A DNA stretch of 64,000 nucleotides from Welwitschia mirabilis (taxonomy: Eukaryota > Gnetophyta > Gnetopsida > Welwitschiales), in NCBI GenBank assembly GCA_051453625.1, contig JBOZIK010000001.1, forward strand, positions 215,960,651 to 216,024,650. Reading direction: 5' to 3'. Positions within the stretch are counted from its first letter, which is position 1, and every line of letters begins with the position of its first letter. Below are positions 23,506-33,974 of this stretch, one piece after another. Below the pieces are notes generated by a model that had not been told where the DNA came from, searched no databases, and saw only the letters and a program-made list of their open reading frames with translations. The position numbers and the translations under genes are program-made.

Positions 23506-24440
23506 ATCTATCAATAAGTTATGTGAATGCCATTATTTAAGAAAGTGTCAAGAACATTGTAGGTCTGGTTATACTTCTTCATTATTGCCATTAACTTCTT
23601 ACTCCAAGTGCATTGATGAAATAAGTAATGTGTAGTTTCAGGACAAGATTAACAGACAGGATAGGTTGTTTCCATTTAAAAACCATTCTTTCATAGTTAA
23701 TCTCTTATGAAAACTCTGTGGTGATCTTTTAGATAAAAAATAATTTTATTTTTCTGGAATTTGGATTTTCTAATATTTCTTGTAGGAGTCATCTTTCCCA
23801 TATTTCTTTAGTAGGATTTATTTAACCGAGTCTACATGGCAAGTGTTTGAGTCTATTAGTTGTCTTCAAGCTCTACTGAGATGCTTTCTTATATAGGAAT
23901 CTCCTTGATTGACACTTCAATTTGGATATTTGTGATTAATTAAATCACACCAAGGTTGTCCTCCTTCATTAGTATTTTCAAGATCTAGTGAGCTCCATTA
24001 AGAATATAGTCCTTTGGTTTCTGAATCATCCATCCTCCTAATTTTTTTGGATGAGCTATTGTCTCCCATTTGTAAAATTAAATTTGATTTTGGTCTTTAC
24101 CTCTAGACCATATGAATTCCTTCAAGATTCTATTAATTTTTTAGATGATATTATTCACGCAAGATGGGGGGAAGAGGGAAAAGGAGGGAGAAAGGGTAAT
24201 AATGAAAGCTATATTTTGCAAGGAAGAGATTAAACATGAGTTTGTAAGGATAATATTTGCTTTGGATGAGAGAAAATTATTCTGTCAAGAGTTGCATCAT
24301 ATTTAAATGAACTCAAGAATATAGTTCCAGATAAGGGTCTTATGCCAATTCCAAAGGGGAATTCCCAGGTAGATATCCTACAAGTCTCACATTTTAGTGT
24401 TTAGGATTTGGATGATTTTGCTCTCTTTAATATTGTTTCT
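23505..24440 (-). pseudogene. L1 ORF2 C terminus with zf-RVT domain
   Basis: The minus strand reads KEFIWSRGKDQNQI (near 24120), WETIAHPKKLGGWMIQKPKD (near 24030) and, near 23590-23650, CPETTHYLFHQCTWSKKLM. The last is the CX2C...HLF..C pattern of the zf-RVT domain that closes plant L1 ORF2. The frame ends near 23510. Stops and short frameshifts interrupt the blocks. Confidence 0.8.
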
Positions 24441-25890
24441 ATTTAAGGTGTGGATTCTTGAATTGTTTCAATTGGTATGTAGTCCTGTAGCTACCAAAAA
24501 AAGGTTCATGGTATTCTGGATAGCTCTTACTTGCTGACATGGAGCCTTAGTCATAATGATGGTATCATCTGCATAGTGATTATTAATGAAAGTTTGACCT
24601 TTGATTCTAATTTCTGTAACTCCATTACTCTTTAACAAGACCTATAAAACTTTCATGATAAAAAGAAAAAGATATAGAGATAGGGGATTCCCCTGCCTTA
24701 AGCCTCAGCCTACTTAGAAAAAGTTTGACTTGTGATTATAATCTCCACACTAAATTTAGGTGATGCTTGTATATATAGACAAATATTAATGATGTCTTGA
24801 TTAAAACTAGTTTTCCTTACAATACTTCTTAATGCTTTCCAATTAACTAAATTGTAAGTTTTAGCAATATCCAGTTTAGTAAGAAGAAGAGGAAATTTAT
24901 ATTTTTAACTGAATGAATAATCTCATAAGTGAGGAGGATTTGGCCTTGGATATTCCTAGATCATATGAAGCTGGTTTAATTCTCTGAAATTACCTTGGGT
25001 AGTAGGGGGGTGATATGGCCAACCATGATTTTCGTGAAGGATTCTGTAAAGAACATTATAAATACCTAACACTCTAAAATCCTATGATTTGCTAGCATTC
25101 CTTTTTTTGAGGATAAGGACTACCCTAGTTCTATTCATTTCCCTAGGAATTTGCTTATGATAAAAAACATCTTGGATGAAATCCTAAATATTATCCCCCA
25201 AAATGGAAAAGTGAGATTTAAAAAGTTCAACTGGCCACCCATCTAGATTGAGAGCTCTATTGTTCTTCATAGACCTCATGAATGAAAAGAATTCATCTAT
25301 GCTCAAAGATTTAATAAGAAGGGAGTTGTTCTCATTGGAAATTCTCTTATTCTCTAGAATAGAACCAGGGATGATATTGTTCCATTTCCAAATTCTTATA
25401 CAGTGGGCCTACATTTCCTTGACTATGTCTTATTCATTTTTGATTATTTGGCCTCTAATGGAAAGCCTTTTAATCCCAGTGGCTAATCTATATTAATTAG
25501 GTTGCTGAAAGGAAAAACCTAGTATATTTATCCGCCTCTTTGAGCCATTTTATTCTTGAATGTTCTCTTCAATAATTTTCCTCATTAACATTTATTTCTT
25601 GGAGTTTTAATAGGCACTGATATTTCTTATTGTAGATGCTATCTTAGTCTCCTCCCTTCTCTTACTTAGTTTGGATTCTTTGGATTTCTTCTTCAAGATC
25701 TACATTGGACTTAAACCTTTATTTATTTTTTCTTCTCCAATCCTTTATATGGGATTTTAAGGTATTGAGGTCCCTATAAAAAAAGGTTATGAGTTGGGTC
25801 CTATCATACTGAGCTCAAATTTTTTCCATCAACATTTTGGTATTTGTCTAGTTAAACCAATGTTGTTCCATGTGAAATTGAGCTTTCTGG
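24440..25890 (-). pseudogene. L1 ORF2 reverse transcriptase
   Basis: This is the RT for target-primed reverse transcription. Readable blocks on the minus strand are WLKEADKYTRFF (near 25540), IQGQILLTYEIIHSVKN (near 24930), LDIAKTYNLVNWKALRSIV (near 24850, with the first catalytic Asp), KFSVEIIITSQTFSK (near 24740) and GRGIPYLYIF (near 24690). The active site NHYADDTIIM, with YADD at 24564-24575, is intact. QVRAIQNTM follows. Frameshifts and several stops make it a pseudogene, but the active site survives, unlike in the surrounding gypsy RT. Confidence 0.9.
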
Positions 25891-26545
25891 GACATAGTCG
25901 TCCCCACTATGAGTCTAATAGGATGGTGATCCGAAGCTATCCTATTCAGGTCACAAGCTTTAATGGATAGCTTGACTAAGTCCTTATCAACAAGGATTCT
26001 ATTAACCCTGGACATGATCAGATTATTGCCTGTCCTTGTATAAGACCAAGTGTATTTGCATATAATAATATGGACATCTGTAAGAGTATTCTAAGTCAAA
26101 AAGTATTTTAGAATTGAAGCTCCTCTAGAATTCCAGTTATTATCCTTTAATTTTTCCTAGCAATGTAGTTGATTATAGTCCCTATGATGAACCATTTAGA
26201 TTTATCTATCACTATCTGCTGTACTTCCTATAAGATAGAGGATTTGTCTTGATTATTTTAAAGACTATAAATATTTATTATAGTTCAACCTTCTTTCTTA
26301 AGAAATATTATGATGTGGTTTTTATTGCTATTAATTAGATCTATCTCCTTTTTCATAAAAGTTATGAGGCCTATAGAATTACCTTAGGCTACATATGTAA
26401 AAAAATTCCATTGTTGTCCTAAACTCTTTATTTTCATATCATTTTTATTTTTTGTTTCCTGTAAAAAAACTAAGTCGATATTAAACTAACTAATAAGATT
26501 TATTAGGGTCTTTTTCTTGAAAGATGATCCTAATCCCCTACAATT
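25890..26545 (-). pseudogene. L1 ORF2 AP-like endonuclease
   Basis: It nicks target DNA to start insertion. The minus strand from 26545 reads LSYNCRGLGSSFKKKTL, then NIDLVFLQETKNKND (the metal-binding Glu is in QETK), WFIIGTIIN (the family's GDFN, here altered), TGNNLIMSRVNRILVDKDL and, near 25935, ASDHHPIRLIV, where SDH holds the catalytic His and Asp. Order and spacing fit plant L1 endonucleases. Frameshifts are present. Confidence 0.88.
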
Positions 26546-26616
26546 ATATGAAAGACAATTCATTGGATTTATTTTCACCCCTTTCTAAGTGCTTGACTTT
26601 TTTGAATGTATCTTCA

Positions 26617-27328
26617 NNNNNNNNNNNNNNNNNNNNNNNNNNNNNNNNNNNNNNNNNNNNNNNNNNNNNNNNNNNNNNNNNNNNNNNNNNNNNNNNNNNN
26701 NNNNNNNNNNNNNNNNNNNNNNNNNNNNNNNNNNNNNNNNNNNNNNNNNNNNNNNNNNNNNNNNNNNNNNNNNNNNNNNNNNNNNNNNNNNNNNNNNNNN
26801 NNNNNNNNNNNNNNNNNNNNNNNNNNNNNNNNNNNNNNNNNNNNNNNNNNNNNNNNNNNNNNNNNNNNNNNNNNNNNNNNNNNNNNNNNNNNNNNNNNNN
26901 NNNNNNNNNNNNNNNNNNNNNNNNNNNNNNNNNNNNNNNNNNNNNNNNNNNNNNNNNNNNNNNNNNNNNNNNNNNNNNNNNNNNNNNNNNNNNNNNNNNN
27001 NNNNNNNNNNNNNNNNNNNNNNNNNNNNNNNNNNNNNNNNNNNNNNNNNNNNNNNNNNNNNNNNNNNNNNNNNNNNNNNNNNNNNNNNNNNNNNNNNNNN
27101 NNNNNNNNNNNNNNNNNNNNNNNNNNNNNNNNNNNNNNNNNNNNNNNNNNNNNNNNNNNNNNNNNNNNNNNNNNNNNNNNNNNNNNNNNNNNNNNNNNNN
27201 NNNNNNNNNNNNNNNNNNNNNNNNNNNNNNNNNNNNNNNNNNNNNNNNNNNNNNNNNNNNNNNNNNNNNNNNNNNNNNNNNNNNNNNNNNNNNNNNNNNN
27301 NNNNNNNNNNNNNNNNNNNNNNNNNNNN
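26617..27328. other. assembly gap (712 N) inside the LINE
   Basis: Hides the ORF1/ORF2 junction. Confidence 0.99.
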
Positions 27329-28345
27329 GGAAGCTATTGGCCACATTATCTATCATTTTATTTCTCGAAGGGTTTTATTGCTAGGTCTTCCTCTTGTTTA
27401 ATGTTCTACATCATTAGGCTCCTCAGTATTTAATGGGTTCTGAGGTTGCTGAGAGTCCTCTTCTTTCATGAAAGGTTGAAAGGGGTTGTACTTCCTTTCC
27501 TGTACTTTCTTCTTCTTGTTTTTTTTAGTTTCCTTTAGAAAAATCATATTACTTTTTTGCCAGTTTTTTCTTTCTTTGTTTATACTGACATATGCTCTAA
27601 CTATATCCAGTCTTTCTTCAAGATCACCTAATCATTTTATACATTCTTCTTTTAAATAATTCGTTCTACTACAATGGAAGCATCTCTTTTTAGAAGAAAC
27701 ATGTCTTCCCGAAATGTGCCTTAATTTCTCACAAACATTACATAAAACTAGAAGATTCTCATAAGTAACTTCAAGATTACAGATACTCCATTTAGATTTG
27801 AATTTTATGGATTATATCTCCTTTGTGTTTTTTAGACTTATCAACACATAGAATCTAGTCAAAACTAGTCTTGTCTATTAAATGGTAATCCTCTCTATCT
27901 TGATTAGTTCACCAAATTGGAAAGCAATTTTTCTTAAGAGATCTTCCTCTCAAAACTCCAATGGGAACTTGTGGTTGTGGATCCATATTGATAGCTTCCT
28001 AAATAGATTTGGGTTTGATTGCATTCCCAGCATCCATTTAGCTAGGGTAAAACCCCTCACCTCAAAGAACCAAGGTCCTCTCACGATTATCTCATCCTGA
28101 TCTTGTTCATTGTTCAACTGGAAAAGTACTAGACCTTCTAACATAGAAATAACTTTGACTTTACTGACTTCCATCCATTTAGTTTTCATCCACTCTCTGA
28201 TCTCATCTAGACTTGGTTTTGGGCCAGATGAAATAAACTTTCTGATTAAACTGTATTAAAGTTTATTCTCAATTTTAAAGCAAATGCCTTGATCAATGTC
28301 CAAAGCTAGGGTTTTCCATTTCCTAGAGAACTGAGTCTTCTCCAT
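27329..28345 (-). pseudogene. L1 ORF1 (DUF4283 and zinc knuckles)
   Basis: ORF1 proteins bind LINE RNA. ATG at 28345 opens MEKTQFSRKWKTLALD. An open part (27950-28189) encodes a DUF4283 domain: RGPWFFEVRGFTLAKWMLGM and LSIWIHNHKFPLEF are its central signature. LRKIAFQFGELIKIERITI continues in another frame. Near 27730 CNVCEKLRHISGRH and near 27660 CFHCSRTNYLKEEC are two CCHC knuckles, each with one ligand changed (Cys to His, His to Tyr). This arrangement is standard for plant L1 ORF1. Stops and one or more frameshifts break it. Confidence 0.85.
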
Positions 28346-28570
28346 TTTGGGTAAAATGGATCAAAACTGAGATTTTAAAAAATTTTGCAACTTACCTATA
28401 GATAAACTATCTAGTGGCCAAAATTACCCATTACACGATGTGACCAGAAGCACAAAAGTACCCCACTGATTCGCGGTCTTTCAAGCCTAGCTCTCTTCTA
28501 TACTCCAGATCTGCCGAACCCTAGTAGAGCTCCAAAAATCCTAGCAGAGCTCCTTTGTAGTTGTACTTGT
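28346..28570 (-). promoter_or_regulatory. L1 5' UTR
   Basis: GC-richer DNA directly upstream of the ORF1 ATG, with two GAGCTC-containing near-repeats (28523-28552). L1 elements carry their internal promoter here; no specific site can be named. Confidence 0.45.
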
Positions 28571-28599
28571 AACATTTTCATAAAAGTACAGTCAAAACA

Positions 28600-29484
28600 T
28601 TTTTATTTATTTTAGGACATTACAAATGCTAAAAATGCTTAAAGCTATTTCTTTAGTTTATATCTTTCTATTTTTAATTTTTTTCCCCTCTCTTTCTTCT
28701 TCTTCTTCTCCTTCTTCTTCTTCTTCTTCTTCTTTTTCTTCTTATTCTTGACATGGACTATTAGTATTAGTGTTTCTTATTTTCTAAAACTTTAGTAAGG
28801 TTTTTTATGAATTCCCATTCTTCTTTTATATCTTTTTCTAAGAATGTTTCTCTTACTATTCGTTTCTAAAAAAATTACTACTTTATGATGTCAACCCATT
28901 ATATAAAAGCTAGATTAATCTTCCTTATTCATAACCATGTTGTGAACATTTTACTACTAAATTTCTAAGTTTATCATATGTGTCATGAAAGTTTTCATTA
29001 TTCTTTTGTCTATAATTCATGATTTCTCTCTTAAGTACATGGGTTTATGTTTTGGAAATAAGTGTTTTAAGAAAATTCATTTTAATGTATTCAATGGAAA
29101 AAGTTGCTAAGGAAATGTAACATTATTTAGTACTTTCTTTAAGGGCATAATTAAAAAGAACTAATTTTGCATCATCTAGTTAGTTAATGGGACAATTTCC
29201 AAAAGCATGAATGATACTTTCACATTGTTGTACACATAGATGAGGCTTATTATGTTCTAAATCTCTAAGAGTTAGATCAAATTCTATCAAAAATATTTTA
29301 AAGTAATGATCTATAACATTTTTAGTTTGACTATGCATGTTGAGGCTTGATTTTGTTGAGGATTGATAAAATCATTACAAATTATGATAGTTTGTAAATC
29401 ATTTGTTAATATTATCTTTGATTATTGCATATCAAAATTTATATTATTATTTTAAAACATAGGTTTATTTGATGAGGAAGCCAT
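28600..29484 (-). pseudogene. gypsy gag remnant (Tat/Athila type)
   Basis: Gag builds the particle in which the element copies itself. The minus strand opens with ATG at 29484 (MASSSNKPM). The retrotransposon gag domain follows: LVLFNYALKESTK (near 29150), FSIEYIKMNFLKTLISKT, LKREIMNYRQKNNENFHDTY (near 29020) and DKLRNLVVKCSQHGYE (near 28960). A (GAA)n tract (TTC on plus, 28691-28745) would code for a Glu-rich linker. The L1 insertion begins just beyond, cutting gag from its zinc knuckle. Several stops. Confidence 0.8.
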
Positions 29485-30188
29485 GATTAAATTTGATAAC
29501 GCACAATAATCACTAATGTAATCAATAGTGTACAAGCTTCTGGATAAGGATGAATATTTAGAAAAATTAAAATTATAAATTTTACTATCATGGTAAAGAA
29601 TTAAACTATTTTATTAGAAGATGATAAAATGTGATTACATTGTAAATGCATGAATTCAAAACAATATACTAAAAATTTTTAATTTTAATTCTAAATGTAA
29701 ATAAAATTTAAAAAATTACACGCATAAAAAAGAGTTTAAGACTTGATTCTACCAAATAATAGTGCCAAAAAACTAAAATATGTGTACGATAAATGAACGA
29801 GCTATAGTAGTAAAGAGAGAAAATTATAGATTCATCAAAATTTCAAAGACTATGAAATATATTAATCTAACATTCAATTTTTTAAAAAATGTGAAAAAAT
29901 AGTAAGCTACTATTAATCAAATAGCAATCTAAAAAGGGCATAATTAACTACTAGTATTCATGTTTACATGCAAAGTAAAAAGTTAATTCAAGAAGAATGT
30001 ACTTGCAAATTTAATGCTTTTGGGTAAAACATTTAAATAAAATGATGTGTCTTCAAAACCTTATTAAAATAATTATCCTTAAGTTATAAGGATTAATGTA
30101 CACCTAAAATTATAGAAAATTATAAAGAAACTAAAGAAGACTGCAAAAACCCTGAATGTACTTAACTAAAAATCTTTAGAACCAAATG
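29485..30188 (-). other. gypsy leader between primer site and gag
   Basis: About 700 bp without coding sense, a normal leader length for this clade. A second primer-site-like sequence at 29750-29766 was seen and not accepted. Confidence 0.55.
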
Positions 30189-30208
30189 CTCCATGTTAAT
30201 GATGCCAA
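30189..30208 (-). promoter_or_regulatory. decayed tRNA-Asp-type primer binding site
   Basis: The minus strand reads TTGGCATCATTAACATGGAG immediately inside the 5' LTR. It fits the gypsy site TGGCGCCGTTGCCGGGGA with most differences being G-to-A or C-to-T. Confidence 0.7.
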
Positions 30209-30210
30209 TT

Positions 30211-31296
30211 TGTGATCATAGTATAGTGAACCTAATTTTAAAATAAAGAGAATATTGCTCTTTCATAGGAAGCATATAAATGACATTAAAAATATAGTTA
30301 TGGGATAAATAAATATTACAAAAGTTAAAAATATTTAAGATGAAAATTCAATACTATGAAAGTGGTTAAGGTTCATCCAATGATAACATGGATTAATGAG
30401 AATATTAGACCTAGCATATAATTAATTCCACATGTAACAACTAAGTATGATTCTAATTATATCTAGAATTTATAACAATTACACAATAATTGTAATTCAT
30501 TTAAATTGTAAATGTCTACTAACATAAAAAGTAACATAGATTATCAAATATGAAATGTATTAATCATAAAAAAAAATCATGTAGTATAAATGATTATGAT
30601 ACTTAACTTTCACCTGAGTAACTCAAGTTTAAATTCCAATAACACAATCATAAAAAAATTCAATAATAAGAAAAATAATTAAAGATAGAAGTCATTATTA
30701 GATATCAATCTCCTATTGTAGATGAATATCATCAATTATTATAATAATGCATCAAAATTATAATACCAAAACATCCTTAGCTTATTGTATCAAAGGACTA
30801 GCCCCTTAACTAGAAGGGTTTAAGTGGCTATCGAGTATTCTGAGTATAGATAAAGAATAGAATTATTCAATTTCAAATTTATATGTCTTCTACATAAGAA
30901 GGACATTGGATTATATAACTAGAAGGTGTACGAATATCACCATGGAAGGGTAGATCTTATAACATAAAAATCACATTTAAGAAGCACACTGTACATGGTG
31001 AAGGTCATATTACAAATATTTCTTAAAATATATTTTTGAGGTTATTTAACATATAACTTTGATTAATAAGTTAATATAAATTATTCTTTAGAGTTTGGCT
31101 CAGAAATTTATGCTTTACAAATTATTTTTGGATATTTATTAATACATCCAAATTAACCTAAGAAATAATATAAATGATTTATCTTAGAAATTTAGACCCT
31201 TAACTTGATTACATAGTAAAATATAACAACTATCAATATTTAAGATAAAATGAGTATAACTAAGATGTTAAAATATATAAAATCTATATTTTATAA
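30211..31296 (-). repeat. LTR family a, copy C (5' LTR)
   Basis: Plus-strand left end TGTGATCATAGTATAG, right end ATCTATATTTTATAA followed by the target duplication AGGTT. Collinear with copy B throughout, including the tRNA-like insertion. Confidence 0.85.
30566..30675 (+). mobile_element. tRNA-derived SINE-like insertion inside LTR C
   Basis: Partner of 12776-12895: AATGATTATGATACTTAAC and AGTTTAAATTCC stand where the A and B boxes are in copy B, again with an A-rich tail. More worn than the copy in LTR B. Confidence 0.45.
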
Positions 31297-31534
31297 AGGT
31301 TAATATGATTAATGTGTTAAGATTCATAACATTTATCATTCTTTCTATGTCCTATATCATTTTATAAAATGATCCATGTTTGAATAGTGATGGCATTTTT
31401 TTAAGAAGTTAACTTCATTTTACGTATTTGTAATGACATTAAATATTTATAAAAAATGATCCATTATTAAATCATAAGACCCTTATTTTTTAACAATCGA
31501 TCATATTCAGTTAAGAAAGTTTAACATTCCCACA

Positions 31535-32017
31535 GTGTGAATTTCTATTAAAATTAATTAAACAGTTAAAAGTTTAATTAATAATGTATTATTGTACGAG
31601 GGACATGACCCTTGCAGAAAGCTACTGTAAAAGGACACAACATTTCATTTATGTTAAAAGGGGATGCTTGGGAAACTGAAGGGCATGCATGGGATTTACA
31701 TAGGTGCATATTGAATCCTTGACAAGACAACATGACCCCTTGGTGGTTTTATAGACTAGACTTTAAAGGCAATATGACTTGGCTAGGCCACTATACCAAG
31801 ATCTTACATTTGGCATTGATGAGCCTCAAGATTCATTTTTGATTATATTTAATAAAGCTAATTTAACATGCTTATTTTTCACATCTATTATGTATTTGTT
31901 ATTTTAAATAAAGATTATCATTATTTTTAATATTTCTTGTTTCTAAATTACATTCCCATGTCATTATTAAAACCTTTTTTACCTAATTTTAGAAAAAGAT
32001 AATGGAAATATTACAAT
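31535..32017 (+). repeat. LTR of a tRNA-Met-primed element
   Basis: DNA left of an intact primer site; LTR end is ATATTACA at 32008-32015. The start (TGTGAATTTC at 31535) is a guess, since no second copy lies in the window. It contains GC-richer words (GGGGATGCTTGGGAAACTG) unlike the other LTRs here. Confidence 0.45.
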
Positions 32018-32031
32018 TGGTATCAGAGCCA
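32018..32031 (+). promoter_or_regulatory. intact primer binding site, initiator tRNA-Met
   Basis: TGGTATCAGAGCCA matches the 3' end of plant initiator tRNA-Met without mismatch. It is used by copia elements and some gypsy lineages. It is the only undamaged primer site in the window. Confidence 0.85.
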
Positions 32032-32514
32032 TGAAGATAGTAAATTTTTATCCTTCAAAGATTATAAATAGAAGAAATATGAAATATCAATTTTACCAAT
32101 AAAACACTTGATTTTATTAAAGAGAAGAAGCAACTACTGAAGTCTCCTAAAAAGAGAAGAAACTCTATAGTAAATCTTGTTCTTATAGATAGAAGTTAGT
32201 GTAGCAATAATACCCCAATACAAGATTAAAAAACATAAAAATAGAAAGGTGCAGAATCAAATAGAACAAAAAATAGAGCTCATGTAAGGAAGTTATTACC
32301 AAAATAGTGGTAAACACTGCTAAAAATTCTAGGTATGTTAATAAACATCACTAATTTTGAGCATTTTCTAGATGAATTTGAATCAAAATCTAGACCAAAG
32401 CAAGTTTAACTTATTTTTTCACTATCAGACTCTTTGTAAGCTTTCTAGAATGGGGTCATAATAAGTACTTCGATTCCGTATGTAAATGTTATGGCCAAAA
32501 CAGTAAAAGTATGT
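32032..32514 (+). other. internal DNA of the Met-primed element, non-coding
   Basis: A-rich leader-like DNA; no gag motif. It runs into the tandem array, so the element may be non-autonomous or broken by the array. Confidence 0.35.
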
Positions 32515-33445
32515 CTTTATCAGCATTGATTCTACAACTGTATAGGGAATCATACTACTAATGTAGGCTGACATCATTAATTCTAAAATTGTATAGGATG
32601 CGACACTGCTAATGCAGGCTAACATTGTTGATCCTACAACTGTATAGGACATTACACTGTTAATGCATGCTGATATCATTGATCTTATAGCTATATAGGG
32701 CATCATACAAATGATGTAGGCTGACATCATTGATCCTACCATTGTATAAGTACTACACTACTAGAGTAGGATGACATCATCAATTTTGCAACTGTATAGG
32801 GCATTACACTATTCATGTAGGATTCTTAAATGCTAACATAATTAACCAAATTACTATAAAGCATCATACTACTGACATCATACTAACATCATTAGTCTTA
32901 AAACTTTGTAGGGTGCCATATTACTAATGCAGGCTTCTTGGATGTTAACATCATTAACTAGATTATTATAGGGCACCACACTGCTGACATCATGTTGATA
33001 TCATCAACCAGATTACTATAAGATATTACATTACTGATATCATGCTGATATCATTAGTTTTAAAACTATATAGAATGCCATACTACTGATGTAGGCTTCT
33101 TGAACACTGACATCATCAACCAGATTACTATAGGACACTATACTACTGACATCATTCTAATATCATTTGTCTTTTAAACTCTATAAGACATCTCACTAAT
33201 TATGTACGCTTTCTGGATGTTTACATCATCAACTAGGTTACTGTAAGATGTTACACTATTGATATCATTAGCCCTAAAACTGTATAGGACATCACACTAT
33301 TAATTCAATCTTCTTGAGTGCTGACATCATTAACCATATTACTATAGGATGCCACACTACTAACATCATACTAACCTCATCATTTTTGAAACTCTATAGG
33401 ATGCCACAATACTGATGCAGGATTTTTCAATGCTGACATCATCAG
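32515..33445 (+). repeat. tandem array: 51-bp monomers, then ~112-bp higher-order units
   Basis: From 32520 to about 32820 six monomers of 51 bp follow the pattern GCTGACATCATT..TC(C)TA, CAACTGTATAGGGCATCACA, CT(A)CTAATGTAG. From about 32820 on the array turns into units of about 112 bp that begin GCTTCTTGGATG and hold two different monomer types, one with AACCAGATTACTATAGG. Because 51 is divisible by three, one minus-strand frame (32425-32742) stays open as a 17-residue repeat; this is probably incidental. Confidence 0.85.
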
Positions 33446-33974
33446 TTCTAGGATATAGTAGGTTTCAATAATATTTTTAATTAATCTTATTTGGTATAGT
33501 TTCACTAATATATGTCATGTGCTTAATTTAGAGATTAACTACATTCATTTCAACTCATAAAAACTACCATGATAACTAATTTTGATTCTATAAAAATGGT
33601 GTAGAATACCAAAAAAAAAGAAAAAAAATCTTAGATGGTTCCTTGACAATGCATACATTAATAAATCATGGAAGATTATGTAAATTCCTACATCAATATT
33701 CTAGAATAATAGATAAGGGAAAATCAACAACAATCAAATTCCAATTATGTGAGTGTAAAATATTCATAGAAAATGGGGAATGAGAAACTAGAGTTTATCC
33801 TTCAAGCACTAGGAGAAATACCATGAGAGAAACTAATCAGAGAGCTACAATCACAAGTTGAGCAATCCCTCCAAGCACAAAATGAAAAAAATACATAATT
33901 TAAAAAGGAACCCTACCTAATCATTTGAACAACAAGCATTTGAAGAGATAAATAAACATGGGTATTCAAATTTC
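33446..33974. other. unassigned AT-rich DNA
   Basis: No gene or repeat partner. T-rich (TTTC)n stretch at 33970-33988, next to the LTR D boundary. Confidence 0.3.

Larger units (their letters stand above)
20970..28600 (-). mobile_element. plant L1-type LINE nested in gypsy gag
   Basis: On the minus strand from about 28570: GC-richer 5' UTR, ORF1 (DUF4283 plus zinc knuckles), gap, ORF2 with endonuclease, RT and zf-RVT, then about 2.5 kb of 3' sequence. T-rich DNA at 20978-20996 (A-rich on minus) may be the worn poly(A) tail. The element splits the surrounding gypsy gag: gag core at 28780-29484 and the gag zinc knuckle at 20877 lie on either side. No convincing target duplication was found. 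Two gaps (21245-22213, 26617-27328) hide parts. Frameshifts and stops are present, but motifs are better kept than in the host element, in line with its later arrival. Confidence 0.85.
12430..31301 (-). mobile_element. complete but dead Tat/Athila-type Ty3/gypsy element with nested L1
   Basis: Left LTR 12435-13521 and right LTR 30211-31296 have almost the same length (1087 and 1086 bp) and align end to end. AGGTT flanks both outer ends (12430-12434 and 31297-31301) as a 5-bp target duplication. Reading the minus strand from 31296: LTR, primer site, leader, gag, zinc knuckle, protease, RT, RNase H, integrase, a long 3' region, polypurine tract, LTR. This gag-PR-RT-RH-IN order defines Ty3/gypsy. 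The motif set (LQEFNVETKNNKG, ALLDLK.RVDL, LSNVLWAYKIAYKTS) is that of the Tat/Athila clade. Without the L1 insertion (about 7.6 kb) the element is about 11.2 kb, normal for the clade. Many stops and frameshifts show that it is old. Confidence 0.85.

Noticed and set aside
26524-27433. Five overlapping long frames on both strands
   Set aside because: Created by reading through 712 N inside the LINE.
27882-28100. Plus-strand frame of 72 codons
   Set aside because: Opposite-strand shadow of L1 ORF1 (DUF4283).
20936-28640. Target-site duplication for the L1
   Set aside because: TTTTATTT-like words occur on both sides, but such words are everywhere in this AT-rich DNA.
29750-29766. A second primer-site-like sequence (minus: GGCACTATTATTTGGTA) before gag
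   Set aside because: It resembles a worn Asp-type site, but no LTR edge lies beside it. The site at 30189-30208 abuts the LTR and is shared with copy A.
32425-32742. A 105-codon frame made of 17-residue repeats
   Set aside because: Follows automatically from a 51-bp repeat with no stop in one frame. It ends where the unit length changes, and no protein sense is seen.
32515-33445. CRISPR-like array
   Set aside because: Repeats are contiguous and degenerate with no unique spacers, and the genome is a plant's.
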